DNA of 64,000 nucleotides from Saliphagus infecundisoli (GCF_020177375.1 NZ_JAIWHV010000004.1:1-64000), one strand, 5' to 3'; positions 18,090 through 27,532 are shown, counted from the first letter of the stretch. A program made the numbers and translations. Notes: generated from the letters alone by a model not told the origin.

Positions 18090-18932
18090 TCAGTTCCAGG
18101 GCGCGTCGTCGGGATCGACCTCGCGGTTGATCCGGTCGATCGAGTCGATCATGTTCACCTCGTCGCTGTCGAGATCGATCGACAGCGACTCCCAGTTGTC
18201 CGCGATGTGATCCCGACCGGTCGCCTTCGGAATCGTCGTCACGCCCTTCTCGCGGGCCCAGGCGAGCGCGACCGCGGCCTCGCTCGTGTCGTGGTTTGCG
18301 GCGATCTCCCGGAGCTCCTCGACGTCGAAGACCTCGCCGCGGGCGATCGGCGAGTAGGCGACAACTTCGACGTCGTAATTCTCGCAGGCCTCCCGGATGT
18401 GCTCCTGGGGAAGGAGGGGATGGAGTTCGACCTGGTTCGCGAAGACGGGCGCGTCGAGTATGTCCATCGCCTCCTCGATGTGTCGGGGTTCGAAGTTCGA
18501 GACGCCGACGTTCTCGATCAGTCCCTTGTCGTACAGTTCGTCGAACGCGGAGAGGGTGTCCTCGGCGTCGTAGCTCCCCTTCGGCCAGTGGACGTACAGC
18601 AGGTCGATCGTCTCGACGCCCAGCCGGTCTGCACTCTCGTGGGCCGTCTCGAGGACGTCCTCGCTCGCCAGGTTCGAGGTGCTGACCTTCGTCGCGAGGA
18701 AGACGTCCTCGCGGGGGACGTCCGCGGCGGCGATTCCCTCGCCGACGGCCTCCTCGTTGTCGTAGGCCTGGGCCGTGTCGATGTGGCGATACCCCATCTC
18801 GAGGGCGGTCTCGATGCTCTCTGCACACTGGTCGGGATCGGTGTTCTGCCAGGTTCCGAGCCCGAGCATCGGCATCCCGCTGGCGGTCGGACAGGTACCG
18901 GCTGCGATCTCCTCGGCATCGTCTGTTGCCAT
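18090..18932 (-). CDS. Aldo/keto reductase
   Basis: 280-residue NADPH-dependent AKR barrel. The catalytic tetrad is visible: Asp and Tyr in IDTAQAYDNEE, Lys in FLATKVS and His in LYVHWPKG. The coenzyme-binding end IPKATGRDHIADN is also present. Family members reduce aldehydes, keto sugars or diketo-gluconates, and the substrate is unknown here. The ATG at 18932 gives the family length; the frame is open further upstream but with low-complexity composition. Confidence 0.87.
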   Translation of the reverse strand: MATDDAEEIAAGTCPTASGMPMLGLGTWQNTDPDQCAESIETALEMGYRHIDTAQAYDNEEAVGEGIAAADVPREDVFLATKVSTSNLASEDVLETAHESADRLGVETIDLLYVHWPKGSYDAEDTLSAFDELYDKGLIENVGVSNFEPRHIEEAMDILDAPVFANQVELHPLLPQEHIREACENYDVEVVAYSPIARGEVFDVEELREIAANHDTSEAAVALAWAREKGVTTIPKATGRDHIADNWESLSIDLDSDEVNMIDSIDRINREVDPDDAPWN

Positions 18933-19077
18933 GGGAGAATCGACGGACGGGACCGAAAAAGGGGTTGGGGTTGCGGGGGCCGGCGGGTCGGAAAGCCCGA
19001 CGAAAGAAAGCGAACTCCGGCGACGACCCGGCAATGGCATGCACGGTCGCTACCTCGCCGGCCTCGTACATCGGGGT

Positions 19078-19191
19078 ATGGCCGGAATCGTCGCCACCGT
19101 TCGATCGCTGCTGCTCAGGATCGTCAACTTCGTGATCTTCGTCGTGACGCTTCCGCTGCGACTGGTGAAGCGACTGCTCCAGTCAGTGTAG
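19078..19191 (+). CDS. Tiny membrane protein, 37 aa
   Basis: One amphipathic to hydrophobic helix (about 10-27) followed by a basic tail (RLVKRLLQSV). It starts at an ATG at 19078 and stops before the sucC promoter. Composition and position suggest a real small gene, but there is no family evidence. Confidence 0.35.
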   Translation: MAGIVATVRSLLLRIVNFVIFVVTLPLRLVKRLLQSV

Positions 19192-19311
19192 GACCGGTCC
19201 CGACGATCCGGAGGCACGATCTCACTCGCGAGCAGTCCCGTCCGTTCGGTCGTTCGGCAGCGATCGGTGTCGTTTGCGAGTCGGACCCGACCGTCGGACG
19301 CGGGGAATCCG

Positions 19312-19322
19312 TTGATTATAAC
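19312..19322 (+). promoter_or_regulatory. TATA-like box of sucCD
   Basis: TTGATTATAAC about 35 bases before the sucC ATG is the only strong A/T block in this intergenic stretch. Confidence 0.45.
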
Positions 19323-19355
19323 ACCGTCTGCGACCGACCCACGCACGAGTCATTG

Positions 19356-20504
19356 ATGAAACTCCACGAATATCAGGCGAAGCAGGTCTTCGCCGACGCC
19401 GGGATCCCGACGCCTCCCTCACAACTGGCCGAGGACGTCGATGGCGTCCTGTCGGCAGCCGGAGAGATTGGCTACCCGGTCGCGATCAAAGCGCAGGTAC
19501 AGGTCGGTGGCCGGGGGAAAGCCGGCGGGATCGAACTCGTCTCCGACGACGAGGAGGCCCGCGAGGCCGCCGACTCGATCCTCGGGATGGACCTGAAGGG
19601 AATTCACGTCGATCGCGTGTTGGTCGAGGGCGCAGTCGACTTCGTCAACGAACTCTACGTCGGGGTCACGATGGACCGCGGTGAGGGCAAGCCCGTCGCG
19701 ATGGTCTCGACGAAAGGCGGCGTCGACATCGAGGCGGTCGCAGAGGAGACCCCCGACGCCATCGTCCGCGAACACGTCGATCCCGCCTTCGGGATGCACC
19801 CCTACCAGGCCCGGAAGGCCGTCTACGACGCCGGCGTCGACCGCGAGGTCGCCCGCGACGTCGCCTCGGTGCTTACCACCCTCTACGAGCTCTGGGACGA
19901 CCGCGACGGCGCCGACGCCGAGATCAACCCGCTGATGGTCACCGACGACGACGAAGTGATCGCGGCCGACGCCGTGATGAACGTCGACGAGGACGCCCTC
20001 TTTCGACAACCCGAGATCGCGGAGATGCAAGAGGAGGCCGCAAGCGGCGACGAGCTAGAGCAGAAGGCCGACGAGTACGACTTCGACTACGTCCGCCTCG
20101 AGGGCGACGTCGGCATCATCGGCAACGGCGCCGGCCTCGTGATGACCACGCTGGACCTGGTCGATCACTACGGCGGCGAGCCCGCGAACTTCCTGGACGT
20201 CGGCGGCGGCGCGAAGGCAGAACGAATCACGAACGCCCTGGACATGGTGTTTTCGGACGACAACGTCGAGTCCGTGGTGTTCAACATCTTCGGGGGGATC
20301 ACTCGCGGCGACGAGGTCGCCCGGGGGATCAACGAGGCCCTGGAGGCGTTCGACGAGATCCCCAAGCCGGTGGTCGTCCGGCTCGCGGGAACCAACTGGG
20401 AGGAGGGCATGGAAATCTTGAACGAGGACCTCGTGACGGTCGAGGGGACTCTCGAGAGCGCGGTTCAGCGTGCCGTCGAGTACGCTGAGGAGGGACAAGC
20501 ATGA
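19356..20504 (+). CDS. sucC: Succinate-CoA ligase (ADP-forming) subunit beta
   Basis: 382-residue ATP-grasp subunit of succinyl-CoA synthetase. The TCA-cycle enzyme interconverts succinyl-CoA and succinate with substrate-level phosphorylation. [12 protein letters not shown] at the N-terminus, the ATP-grasp core and [13 protein letters not shown] near the C-terminus are diagnostic. The stop overlaps the sucD start by four bases (ATGA), so the two are cotranscribed and coupled. A TATA-like box lies near 19317. Confidence 0.94.
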   Translation: MKLHEYQAKQVFADAGIPTPPSQLAEDVDGVLSAAGEIGYPVAIKAQVQVGGRGKAGGIELVSDDEEAREAADSILGMDLKGIHVDRVLVEGAVDFVNELYVGVTMDRGEGKPVAMVSTKGGVDIEAVAEETPDAIVREHVDPAFGMHPYQARKAVYDAGVDREVARDVASVLTTLYELWDDRDGADAEINPLMVTDDDEVIAADAVMNVDEDALFRQPEIAEMQEEAASGDELEQKADEYDFDYVRLEGDVGIIGNGAGLVMTTLDLVDHYGGEPANFLDVGGGAKAERITNALDMVFSDDNVESVVFNIFGGITRGDEVARGINEALEAFDEIPKPVVVRLAGTNWEEGMEILNEDLVTVEGTLESAVQRAVEYAEEGQA

Positions 20505-21370
20505 GCGTACTAGTCGACGACGATACCCGCGTCGTGGTACAGGGGATCACCGGCGGCGAGGGGGAGTTCCACGCCGGCCAGATGATCGAGTACGGCACCA
20601 ACGTGGTCGCCGGTGCCGTTCCCGGAAAGGGCGGCCAGGAGGTCCACGGCGTCCCGGTCTACGACACCGTAGACCAGGCCGTCCGCGAGGAGGACGCGGA
20701 CGCCTCGGTGATCTTCGTCCCGCCCGCGTTCGCGGGCGACGCCATCTTCGAGGCCCTCGATACGGAACTCGACCTCGCGGTCGCGATCACCGAGGGCGTC
20801 CCGACCCAGGACATGGCGAAAGTCAACAAGCGCCTCACCGAGACCGACACGCGTCTTCTGGGTCCGAACTGCCCCGGGCTCATCACTCCTGGAGAAGCGA
20901 AACTCGGCATCCTCCCCGGGAACATCTTCGCGGAGGGCAACGTCGGATTGGTCTCCCGTTCCGGGACCTTGACCTACCAGGTCGTCGACAACCTCACGAA
21001 CCGCGGGATCGGCCAGTCGACCGCGATCGGGATCGGCGGCGACCCGATCATCGGGACCGACTTCGTCGACGCCCTCTCGCTGTTCGAGGACGATCCCGAG
21101 ACCGAAGCGATCGTGATGTGCGGCGAGATCGGCGGCGAGGACGAGGAGGAAGCGGCGGCGTTCATCGCGGACAACGTCGAGACGCCCGTCGCGGGCTTCA
21201 TCGCCGGCCGGACGGCACCCCCTGGAAAGCGGATGGGCCACGCCGGCGCCATCGTCTCCGGGTCGGGCACCGGCACTGCAGAGAGCAAGATCGACGCCCT
21301 GAACGACGCGGGCGTCCCCGTCGGCGACACCCCCGAGGAGGTCGCCGACCACGTCGAGGACCTGCTGTAG
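20501..21370 (+). CDS. sucD: Succinate-CoA ligase subunit alpha
   Basis: 289-residue CoA-binding subunit. The N-terminal Rossmann fold has [14 protein letters not shown] lies near 121-126, and the phosphorylated active-site His247 is in GHAGA. It forms the catalytic complex with SucC encoded immediately upstream through a four-base overlap. Confidence 0.94.
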   Translation: MSVLVDDDTRVVVQGITGGEGEFHAGQMIEYGTNVVAGAVPGKGGQEVHGVPVYDTVDQAVREEDADASVIFVPPAFAGDAIFEALDTELDLAVAITEGVPTQDMAKVNKRLTETDTRLLGPNCPGLITPGEAKLGILPGNIFAEGNVGLVSRSGTLTYQVVDNLTNRGIGQSTAIGIGGDPIIGTDFVDALSLFEDDPETEAIVMCGEIGGEDEEEAAAFIADNVETPVAGFIAGRTAPPGKRMGHAGAIVSGSGTGTAESKIDALNDAGVPVGDTPEEVADHVEDLL

Positions 21371-21481
21371 CGCCGTCGATCCACTCCCGTTTTCGCCGTG
21401 GCGTCAGGTATCGCCCCTAGCGCCGGGACGCCGGTCTCGAAGACATCAAATTTTCTGTCTTTCAGAATTGTCTGTTTTACA

Positions 21482-21516
21482 TGAGAAACGGGTATAATCC
21501 GGGCGTGAGAAACGGG
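21482..21516 (+). promoter_or_regulatory. TATA-like box flanked by direct repeats
   Basis: TGAGAAACGGG occurs at 21482-21492 and again at 21506-21516, with GTATAAT between them. The block lies 15-50 bases before the ATG at 21531. The same TGAGAAAC core recurs at 55535-55542 and 55656-55663. A regulator site is plausible but unproven. Confidence 0.4.
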
Positions 21517-21530
21517 GCTCAGGAAGCGAT

Positions 21531-22481
21531 ATGGTTGCACCAGATAGACTTCAACTGCTCGTGGATCTTTCCGATGGCGTCGTCGAGGAGTACATCCCCG
21601 ACGTGGACGAGTCGGGCCAGGTATCCTACCCGAACGCGGAGAGCACCGTCGGCGAGGAGGCCAACGCGGTCCTAGAGGGGCTGGCCGACCGGGACCTCCT
21701 CTATCAGGAGTTCGAGGAGAAGGTCTACATCTGTCCGTCGTGTGATACGGAGGGGATGCAGTACACGACGGTCTGTCCGTTCTGTGAGTCGCCCTACGCC
21801 GTCGAGGCCGAACTGCTCGAGTGCCGGGAGTGCAAGACCAAACGGCCCAGAGACGAGTTCTACGAGCGCGATCAACTCGAGTGTCCGAGTTGTAATGCCT
21901 CGCTGACCGAGGACAACGTCTACGAGTCCGAGGGCTACGCCTGTCACGACTGCGAGGAGTGTGCGACCTCGCCCGAACACCGGCTCTGGTGTCGGGACTG
22001 CGACCGGATCACCCTCCTGGAGAACGGCACCGAGCGCGTGCTCTGTCGGTACGGGTTGAACCAGACGGGCTACGAGTGGCTCGTCTCCCAGCTCGAGGCC
22101 CGCGAGACGATCCAGGAGGCACTCGCCTCCCGCGGCTTCGAGACTCGAACCGACGAGCGCGTCGAGGCCGGCGGGGAGACCACGACCATCCACGTCTACG
22201 GCGAGGACCCGCTGCTGGATCGGTCGGTCGTCGTCGACGTCCACGACCTGACGACCCTAGAGGACATCGAGCGACTCCAGACCGCCCGCGGGACGGGGAG
22301 TGCGATCCTCGTGACGACCTCCGGCTCGGTCGACGAGCCGATCGCGAACTTCGCGCGCGATCACGGGATCAAGATCCTGAGCACGGGCCAGGACGGGAGC
22401 CTCCGCTCGGAGTTCGACGTTTCGGAGGGCTCCTCGAAGCCGACGCTCATCCAGCGCTTTACGTCGGCGGTCTCCCAGTAG
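21531..22481 (+). CDS. Multi-zinc-ribbon protein (TackOD1-like)
   Basis: 316 residues. After an N-terminal helical region (1-60), five CxxC pairs appear between about 65 and 165 (CPSC, CPFC, CREC, CPSC, CHDCEEC, CRDC), indicating several zinc-binding knuckles. The arrangement resembles the TackOD1 metal-binding output domain of archaea. The C-terminal third (about 225-300) looks like an alpha/beta endonuclease-like or Rossmann-like fold (RSVVVDVHDLT, GSAILVTTSG) without a clear active site. It may be a nucleic-acid-binding protein; the function is unknown. Confidence 0.65.
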   Translation: MVAPDRLQLLVDLSDGVVEEYIPDVDESGQVSYPNAESTVGEEANAVLEGLADRDLLYQEFEEKVYICPSCDTEGMQYTTVCPFCESPYAVEAELLECRECKTKRPRDEFYERDQLECPSCNASLTEDNVYESEGYACHDCEECATSPEHRLWCRDCDRITLLENGTERVLCRYGLNQTGYEWLVSQLEARETIQEALASRGFETRTDERVEAGGETTTIHVYGEDPLLDRSVVVDVHDLTTLEDIERLQTARGTGSAILVTTSGSVDEPIANFARDHGIKILSTGQDGSLRSEFDVSEGSSKPTLIQRFTSAVSQ

Positions 22482-22535
22482 CTCCCGGCGGCGAACCGTG
22501 ACAGTCAAACCGGGGGAGCGAGTCCCTCCAGCCGG

Positions 22536-23705
22536 ATGGCAGAGCGCGGATTCGACATCGGGAGGGGAGAGCGGTCCGAAGGCGGCGGGTTACGGCCGGT
22601 CGATCGCGTCGCCGAACGGGGATACTTCGCCGGCCCGGTCGCGGGGGAGCTCCCGGTACTCGACGGCGAGGAGCGGCTGGTGTTCGCCTCGAACAACTAC
22701 CTGGGACTGACTGCCGACGACCGCGTCCAGAACGCCGCACGGCAGGCGGCGGCCGCCGTCGGCACCGGCGCGGGCGCGAGTCGGCTCGAGACGGGCGACA
22801 CGATGGTCCACCATGACCTCGAAAGGGCGCTGGCCGAGACCCTCGGCACCGAGCGCGCGCTCGCTTTCCCCTCAAGGTACGCCGCAGTCGTCGGAACGAT
22901 CGCCGCCCTCCGGCCCGACGTCGTCGTCTCCGATGCCAGGAACGGCCCCGGAGTCGCCGATGGCTGCCGGCTCGCGGGCACGACCCACCTTGAGTACGAC
23001 CACCGCTCGGCGTCGGACCTGCGGGCGACCCTCGAAAAGCGCGACGGCGAGTCCCGGCTGGTCGTCACCGAGTCGACGTTCGCCGCCGACGGAACCGTCG
23101 CGCCCATCGAGGGGATCTGCGACGCCGCCGAGGAGACCGGTGCGTGGGTGATGGTCGACGAATCCGACGCCGTCGGCCTCTACGCGGGCGGGGGCGGGGT
23201 CGTCCAAGCCGCGGGCCTCGAGGACCGCGTCCGGGTCCAGGTCGGAAGCCTTTCGGCGGCGCTCGCGAGCCAGGGGGGGTACGTCGCCGGGAGCGGGCCG
23301 CTGATCGATCGGCTCGTCGAGGGAGCGCCACAGTTCGCCCACTGTGCGGGCCTCGCCCCGCCGGCGGCGGCCGCCGCGAGCGAGGCGCTTCACGTCTCCC
23401 GTCACGGCGACGCCCGAGACCGTCTCTGGGAGACCGTCGCCCACCTCCGGGACGGCCTCCGGACGATGGGGTACGAGGTATTAGGCGACTCACAGCTCCT
23501 GCCGGTCGCCATCGACGAGCCCGCCCGGGCGCGGGAACTCCGGGAGGAGCTCTACGACCGCGGCGTCGTCGCCGCCGCCGTTCGATCGCCTCCCGACGGA
23601 GAGGGGCGGGTCGGGCTCGCGCCGATGGCGACCCACGACCAGGAGGACGTGATCGACTGCCTGGAGGCGTTCCGGGCCGTCGGCGACCACCTCGGTCTCG
23701 TCTGA
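22536..23705 (+). CDS. BioF-like alpha-oxoamine synthase homologue lacking the PLP lysine
   Basis: 389 residues with the full fold-type I architecture of 8-amino-7-oxononanoate synthase (SNNYLGLTA at 52-60, GAGASRLETG near 79-88). Key cofactor residues are changed. The internal-aldimine Lys of GTxSKAxGSQGG is Ala241 (GSLSAALASQGG). The His of the DEAH-like motif is Asp211 (VDESDAVG). The His of the NHAS motif is Gly137 (RNGPG). The PLP-ring Asp208 remains. Classical KAPA synthesis from pimeloyl-CoA and alanine therefore seems impossible. The frame is intact, so this is a retained pseudoenzyme or has a new role. No other biotin gene lies nearby. Confidence 0.8.
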   Translation: MAERGFDIGRGERSEGGGLRPVDRVAERGYFAGPVAGELPVLDGEERLVFASNNYLGLTADDRVQNAARQAAAAVGTGAGASRLETGDTMVHHDLERALAETLGTERALAFPSRYAAVVGTIAALRPDVVVSDARNGPGVADGCRLAGTTHLEYDHRSASDLRATLEKRDGESRLVVTESTFAADGTVAPIEGICDAAEETGAWVMVDESDAVGLYAGGGGVVQAAGLEDRVRVQVGSLSAALASQGGYVAGSGPLIDRLVEGAPQFAHCAGLAPPAAAAASEALHVSRHGDARDRLWETVAHLRDGLRTMGYEVLGDSQLLPVAIDEPARARELREELYDRGVVAAAVRSPPDGEGRVGLAPMATHDQEDVIDCLEAFRAVGDHLGLV

Positions 23706-23784
23706 TTCGGAGGAGCACGACGATGTACCGTTCGATCGCATCACCATACCGCCGTCCACCGATAGAACGGATCCGCCGCTCCCA

Positions 23785-23958
23785 TCACGGCGAGCGCGGC
23801 GACCGACCGTCGGGGTCAGTCGAGCGCTCGCGGTCGGCGTGTTCGACGGCGTAGACCGCGAGTTCGGACTTGCGGTGTTCGACCTCGAGGTGGACGCGAA
23901 GCCGGTCCCGGTCGTCGTAGCTATCGGTACAGAGCAGACAGTCGTGGGTCGGGCCCAT
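23785..23958 (-). CDS. C2H2 zinc-finger mini-protein, 57 aa
   Basis: A short minus-strand frame from ATG 23958. It encodes one zinc-finger-like unit, CLLC followed by a helix RVHLEVEH, i.e. Cys-x2-Cys then two His, and a polar tail. Single-finger proteins of this size are common in haloarchaea and several act as regulators. It sits between the BioF-like gene and rfcL. Confidence 0.6.
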   Translation of the reverse strand: MGPTHDCLLCTDSYDDRDRLRVHLEVEHRKSELAVYAVEHADRERSTDPDGRSPRSP

Positions 23959-24033
23959 CCTCGATCACCGCGCGGGGAGTCCACGCCCACCTCCCTAACG
24001 GTACCGACGGTCGGAGTTCCGACGTGTCTCTCG

Positions 24034-25512
24034 CTACATGAAGTCGCTCAGTCCCGACTGGTCGTCCCCCTCGGCGTCCTGTTCGGCCGCGCCGTCGGCG
24101 TCGTCGGCTCGCTCGCCGTCCCCGTCGTTCCCGCTCTCACCGTTCCCGTCCGCGCCACCGCCGGCGTCGGTCGCTTCGGTCGGCTTCTCCCCGTCGTTCT
24201 CCCGGGCGACGAAGGCGTCGCCGCCGCTCTCGAGAACCCGGTCGCCGACGCGCTCCTCGGCGTCTTCGACGATCGCGGCGACCTTGTTCGTGTCCTCGCC
24301 GCTGCCCGTGATGAAGGACACCTCGGCGGCGTCTAACTCGTAGGCCGCGGCCATCCGAACCGTCAGCTCGCGGTTTGAGCAGTGGTGGGTCACCGTCTTC
24401 AGGTACGGAAGGAGCTCCCGGCGGGCGGTCGCCAGGCTCGTCCCCTCGCGTTCGGCGATCCGGCGGGAGATCGAGTCCCGGGTGTCGCGTTTGCCACTGG
24501 TGCGTCCGAGCTTCGACCAGTAACTCGGCGGGCCGTAGCGGGTCCACCCCCCTTTGGGTTCGCGGCGGGAGGCCGCGATCCCCGCCGTCATGTTGTCGGT
24601 CGCGTACCGCCAGTAGGAGTAGTTCTGGGTCGCCCGGACCCGTCCGAGCCACCGGTCTGCGTTGGAGAGAAACTCGTAGGCGTCGGCGAGTTCGGCTCCC
24701 GCGTAGTCTTTGGGAACGTTATCCTCGAGCCAGTTGATCATGTCGTCGGGCGTCTCATCGACGTCGTAGGAGGCCCGCAGGGCCTCCTCGGCGCTCGCCT
24801 CCTTGATGACGGTATCCAGAAAGTCGAAGATCCCCTCCGTGCGGTCGCGCTCGCTCGTGACGACGTCCTCGGCGGTGAGGGTCTCGGCCTTCTCGGCGAC
24901 CGCCTGGAGGTCGTTGATCGCGGACCTGAGGTCGCCGCTCGTCGAGTCGGCGATCTCCCTGAGGGCGTCCTCTTCGAACTCGACGCCCTCCTTGCGGCAG
25001 ATGTCCCGGAGGACGGGGACGATCGAGCGCGCGGAGACGTCCCGGAACTCGATCGTCTCGCAGGCGTTTCTGAGACCCTGGCTCATGTCGTAGAACTCGT
25101 TGCCGACGAGAACGATCGGCTGGTTGGCCTCCTTGACGACCCGGGTGACCTCCCGCGCGCCACCGTAGTCGGCGTTGCCGTGGAAGTTGTCGGCCTCGTC
25201 CAGAATCACGAGGCGCCGTCCCGCGCCGCCCGCGGCGAGCGTCCCGGTTTTTGCGGCCTCGCCCGCGATCCGCTCGACGACGTCGGCGCCCCGGTCGTCG
25301 CTCGCGTTGAGTTCCATCACGGGCCAGCCCATGTCGTTTGCGAGCGCGTGGGCCGCGGAGGTCTTTCCGATCCCCGGGCTACCATGGACGATCACCGCCT
25401 TCCGGTGGTCACTCCAGGTTTCCGCCCACTCCTCGAGTTCGTCGCGGGCCTTGTCGTTGCCCCGGACCTCCGAGAGGGTCGTCGGACGGTACGTTTCGGT
25501 CCAGTCGGCCAT
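24034..25512 (-). CDS. rfcL: Replication factor C large subunit
   Basis: 492-residue AAA+ clamp-loader subunit that opens the PCNA ring with RfcS. Walker A is GSPGIGKT (44-51), Walker B is ILDEADN, and the archaeal RfcL helical collar follows. The C-terminal 70 residues are highly acidic and end in QSGLSDFM, which fits a PCNA-interacting (PIP) box at the very end. The ATG at 25512 gives the conserved MADWTETYRP start. Confidence 0.93.
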   Translation of the reverse strand: MADWTETYRPTTLSEVRGNDKARDELEEWAETWSDHRKAVIVHGSPGIGKTSAAHALANDMGWPVMELNASDDRGADVVERIAGEAAKTGTLAAGGAGRRLVILDEADNFHGNADYGGAREVTRVVKEANQPIVLVGNEFYDMSQGLRNACETIEFRDVSARSIVPVLRDICRKEGVEFEEDALREIADSTSGDLRSAINDLQAVAEKAETLTAEDVVTSERDRTEGIFDFLDTVIKEASAEEALRASYDVDETPDDMINWLEDNVPKDYAGAELADAYEFLSNADRWLGRVRATQNYSYWRYATDNMTAGIAASRREPKGGWTRYGPPSYWSKLGRTSGKRDTRDSISRRIAEREGTSLATARRELLPYLKTVTHHCSNRELTVRMAAAYELDAAEVSFITGSGEDTNKVAAIVEDAEERVGDRVLESGGDAFVARENDGEKPTEATDAGGGADGNGESGNDGDGERADDADGAAEQDAEGDDQSGLSDFM

Positions 25513-25555
25513 CGAAAATCGATAGGGCCCTCCCGCGTTTAGTGGTTGCGAAGGG

Positions 25556-25929
25556 TCACTCCTCGCGCGCGGTTCGGAGGTCGAGCCGAGGAGCGATATC
25601 GTCGTGTGCCCCGTCGCTCGAGACGATCGTGTCGCCGTCCGATTCGACGAGGTGGAGCGCATCGAACGGCGTGAACCCTCGATCCTCGACGTACGACGCT
25701 GCGGCGACGACCGTCTCCACGTCGCCGCGGACATCGACGAGAGAGGCGGCATTCGTTACGACCCGTTCGGCGTCGCGGTCCTCTCGGTAGGCGACTAAGA
25801 GGAGTTCGATGAGCGTGAACTGGGCGTCCACAGCTCCTCGCTGTGCTCCCGATAGACGGACACGGCAGCATCGCCGAGCCAGTCGTCGTCCTTGACGAGC
25901 GCGAGCAGGAAATCCGTTTCCGCGTACAT
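25556..25929 (-). pseudogene. vapC: VapC-type PIN toxin, frameshifted
   Basis: The ATG at 25929 directly follows the antitoxin stop and encodes MYAETDFLLALVKDDDW, the classic haloarchaeal VapC start. The frame runs into a stop shortly after EELWT (codon 35, ending at 25825). The rest of the PIN domain continues one base out of frame from about 25822 (AQFTLIELL, then TPFDALHLV, IVSSD). All four acidic metal ligands are still encoded but split across two frames, so a one-base indel at about 25823-25825 is inferred. The toxin RNase is probably dead. Confidence 0.8.
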
Positions 25930-26160
25930 CTACCGTCCGGCCTCGTCGAGTGCCATCTCTCGTGCCTCCTCGCGGAGTTCGTCCGCCGACTTCTCGACGC
26001 CCTCGAACTCCTCTCGAAGGGCTTCGAGGGGATCGTCGGCGATCGGCACCAGCTTGATCCCGTCGTGGAGCTCGACGACGTGATACCGATCCCCGTGGCG
26101 CTCGCGTACGTCCTTCGGAAGCGTGAGACGGCCGCGGGCATCCAGCGTCACGTCGGACAT
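25930..26160 (-). CDS. vapB: AbrB-family VapB antitoxin
   Basis: 76 residues with an N-terminal swapped-hairpin AbrB DNA-binding domain (LDARGRLTLPKDVRERHG) and an acidic C-terminal helical tail for toxin binding. Its stop codon abuts the toxin ATG. Such pairs autoregulate through the antitoxin. The frame is intact even though the partner toxin is broken. Confidence 0.85.
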   Translation of the reverse strand: MSDVTLDARGRLTLPKDVRERHGDRYHVVELHDGIKLVPIADDPLEALREEFEGVEKSADELREEAREMALDEAGR

Positions 26161-26221
26161 GTTTCAGAGTATAGTGGGAACGGACAAGAATCTTCCCCGC
26201 GATCTCGATCTAACCCATCGT

Positions 26222-26740
26222 TCACTCCTCGCCGATCGGACGCGCGACCAACTCCCCCCAGGGCTCGAAGCCGTGGCGCTCGTAGAACGCCCCTGCTCGT
26301 TCGTTGTCGGGATCGACGTCGAGGACGAGGCGCTCGAGAGGAAGGTCCTGACTCTCGACGACGGCGACCGCCCGCTCCATCAATCGATCCGCGAGGCCCG
26401 TTCCGCGTTCGGGTTCGGCAACGAAGAACTCGTTTAGTACTGCTGCGTCCCACACATATGAAAACGAGTCGGGGAGCACGAAGACGTAGCCGACCAGTCC
26501 CTCCTCCCCGGCGGCGACGATGACCGCCTCCGGCTCCGCGTCGAGACAGCGAGCGACCCACTCGAGGTAGCCCTCACGGTAGTCGGTAGTGAGTTTGTCC
26601 TCGTACGTCCGTTCTTTTTCCGCGCCGCCGGTGCCCGTCCCGAGGGCGCGCTCGAAGGCCTGCTTGAGATCCCATAGCTCCTCGGGGTCGGTTTCGGGGT
26701 CGTAGGGACGGATCTCCGGCGACTCCGGGGACGTGGTCAT
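26222..26740 (-). CDS. GNAT-family acetyltransferase
   Basis: 172-residue Gcn5-related N-acetyltransferase. The acetyl-CoA-binding motif A is visible as VAEPERGTGLADRLMERA (about 110-127), and the C-terminal NERAGAFYERHGFEPWG gives the typical beta-bulge end. The substrate is unknown. It is divergent from the neighbouring HTH gene, with about 80 bases between them. Confidence 0.85.
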   Translation of the reverse strand: MTTSPESPEIRPYDPETDPEELWDLKQAFERALGTGTGGAEKERTYEDKLTTDYREGYLEWVARCLDAEPEAVIVAAGEEGLVGYVFVLPDSFSYVWDAAVLNEFFVAEPERGTGLADRLMERAVAVVESQDLPLERLVLDVDPDNERAGAFYERHGFEPWGELVARPIGEE

Positions 26741-26821
26741 GGGCGGGCTTCGAAACCCCCCGCCCTGAGCCTGTCGGTCGGGTTCGGTAGCTACTTGGGC
26801 GGACTCGCCGAGAGAAGAGAC

Positions 26822-27532
26822 ATGAGCGGGCGCGGAGCCAAGGCGGAACTCGCGGAGAAGATCGCCGGCGAGATCACCCTGAGCGACGACCCCGGTGCGA
26901 CGCTCCGCAAGTGGCGCACGGACTTCGACGTCTCCCAGACGGATCTCGCGGACGAACTCGAGGTTTCCTCATCGGTGATCTCGGACTACGAGAGCGGGCG
27001 ACGCGAGAGCCCGGGGATCGCCGTCGTCGCCCGGCTGGTCTCCGGTCTGCTCGCGATCGACGAACGCCGCGGAGGTGATCGGATCCGCCAGTACGGCCGG
27101 GTGCTCTCGGCGGGGTTCGAAAGCGACGTCGTCTACGACCTCCGGGAGTACTCGGGATCGGTCCCCCTCTCCCGGCTCCACGGGGCGATCGACGCGACCG
27201 AGATCGTCTCGGGCACCGACGACCGGGTGAGCGGCCACACCGTCATCGACAGCATCGAGGCGATCACTCGGCTCTCCAGCGAGGAGTTCTTCCGGCTCTA
27301 CGGCCAGAGCACGAACCGTGCGCTGGTCTTTACGAACGTCACCCGCGGCGAGGGCGTCGGCATCGCTCTGCGAGTCCTGAATCCGACGCCCAACGCCGTC
27401 GTCCTCCACGGAATCGCCGAGGACGAACTCTGGGAGCACGCAGAGGACTTAGCGCGGATCGACGGCTACTCGCTCGCGGTGACGAACCGCCCCCTAGATG
27501 ACGTTCTCGAAGAACTCGCCGCCCTCGAGTGA
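26822..27532 (+). CDS. HTH regulator with C-terminal sensory domain (COG1709-like)
   Basis: 236 residues. A Cro/C1-type HTH lies at about 38-80 (ATLRKWRTDFDVSQTDLADE, then SSSVISDYESGRR). The C-terminal 140 residues form a conserved archaeal domain of unknown ligand (ALVFTNVTRGEGVGIALRV). The ATG at 26822 was chosen over an upstream in-frame start because the family begins there. Targets are unknown. Confidence 0.78.
   Translation: MSGRGAKAELAEKIAGEITLSDDPGATLRKWRTDFDVSQTDLADELEVSSSVISDYESGRRESPGIAVVARLVSGLLAIDERRGGDRIRQYGRVLSAGFESDVVYDLREYSGSVPLSRLHGAIDATEIVSGTDDRVSGHTVIDSIEAITRLSSEEFFRLYGQSTNRALVFTNVTRGEGVGIALRVLNPTPNAVVLHGIAEDELWEHAEDLARIDGYSLAVTNRPLDDVLEELAALE

Noticed and set aside
25823-25831. 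Programmed frameshifting to make full VapC
   Set aside because: No slippery heptamer or stimulatory structure is visible at the junction. A simple indel is the more economical explanation.
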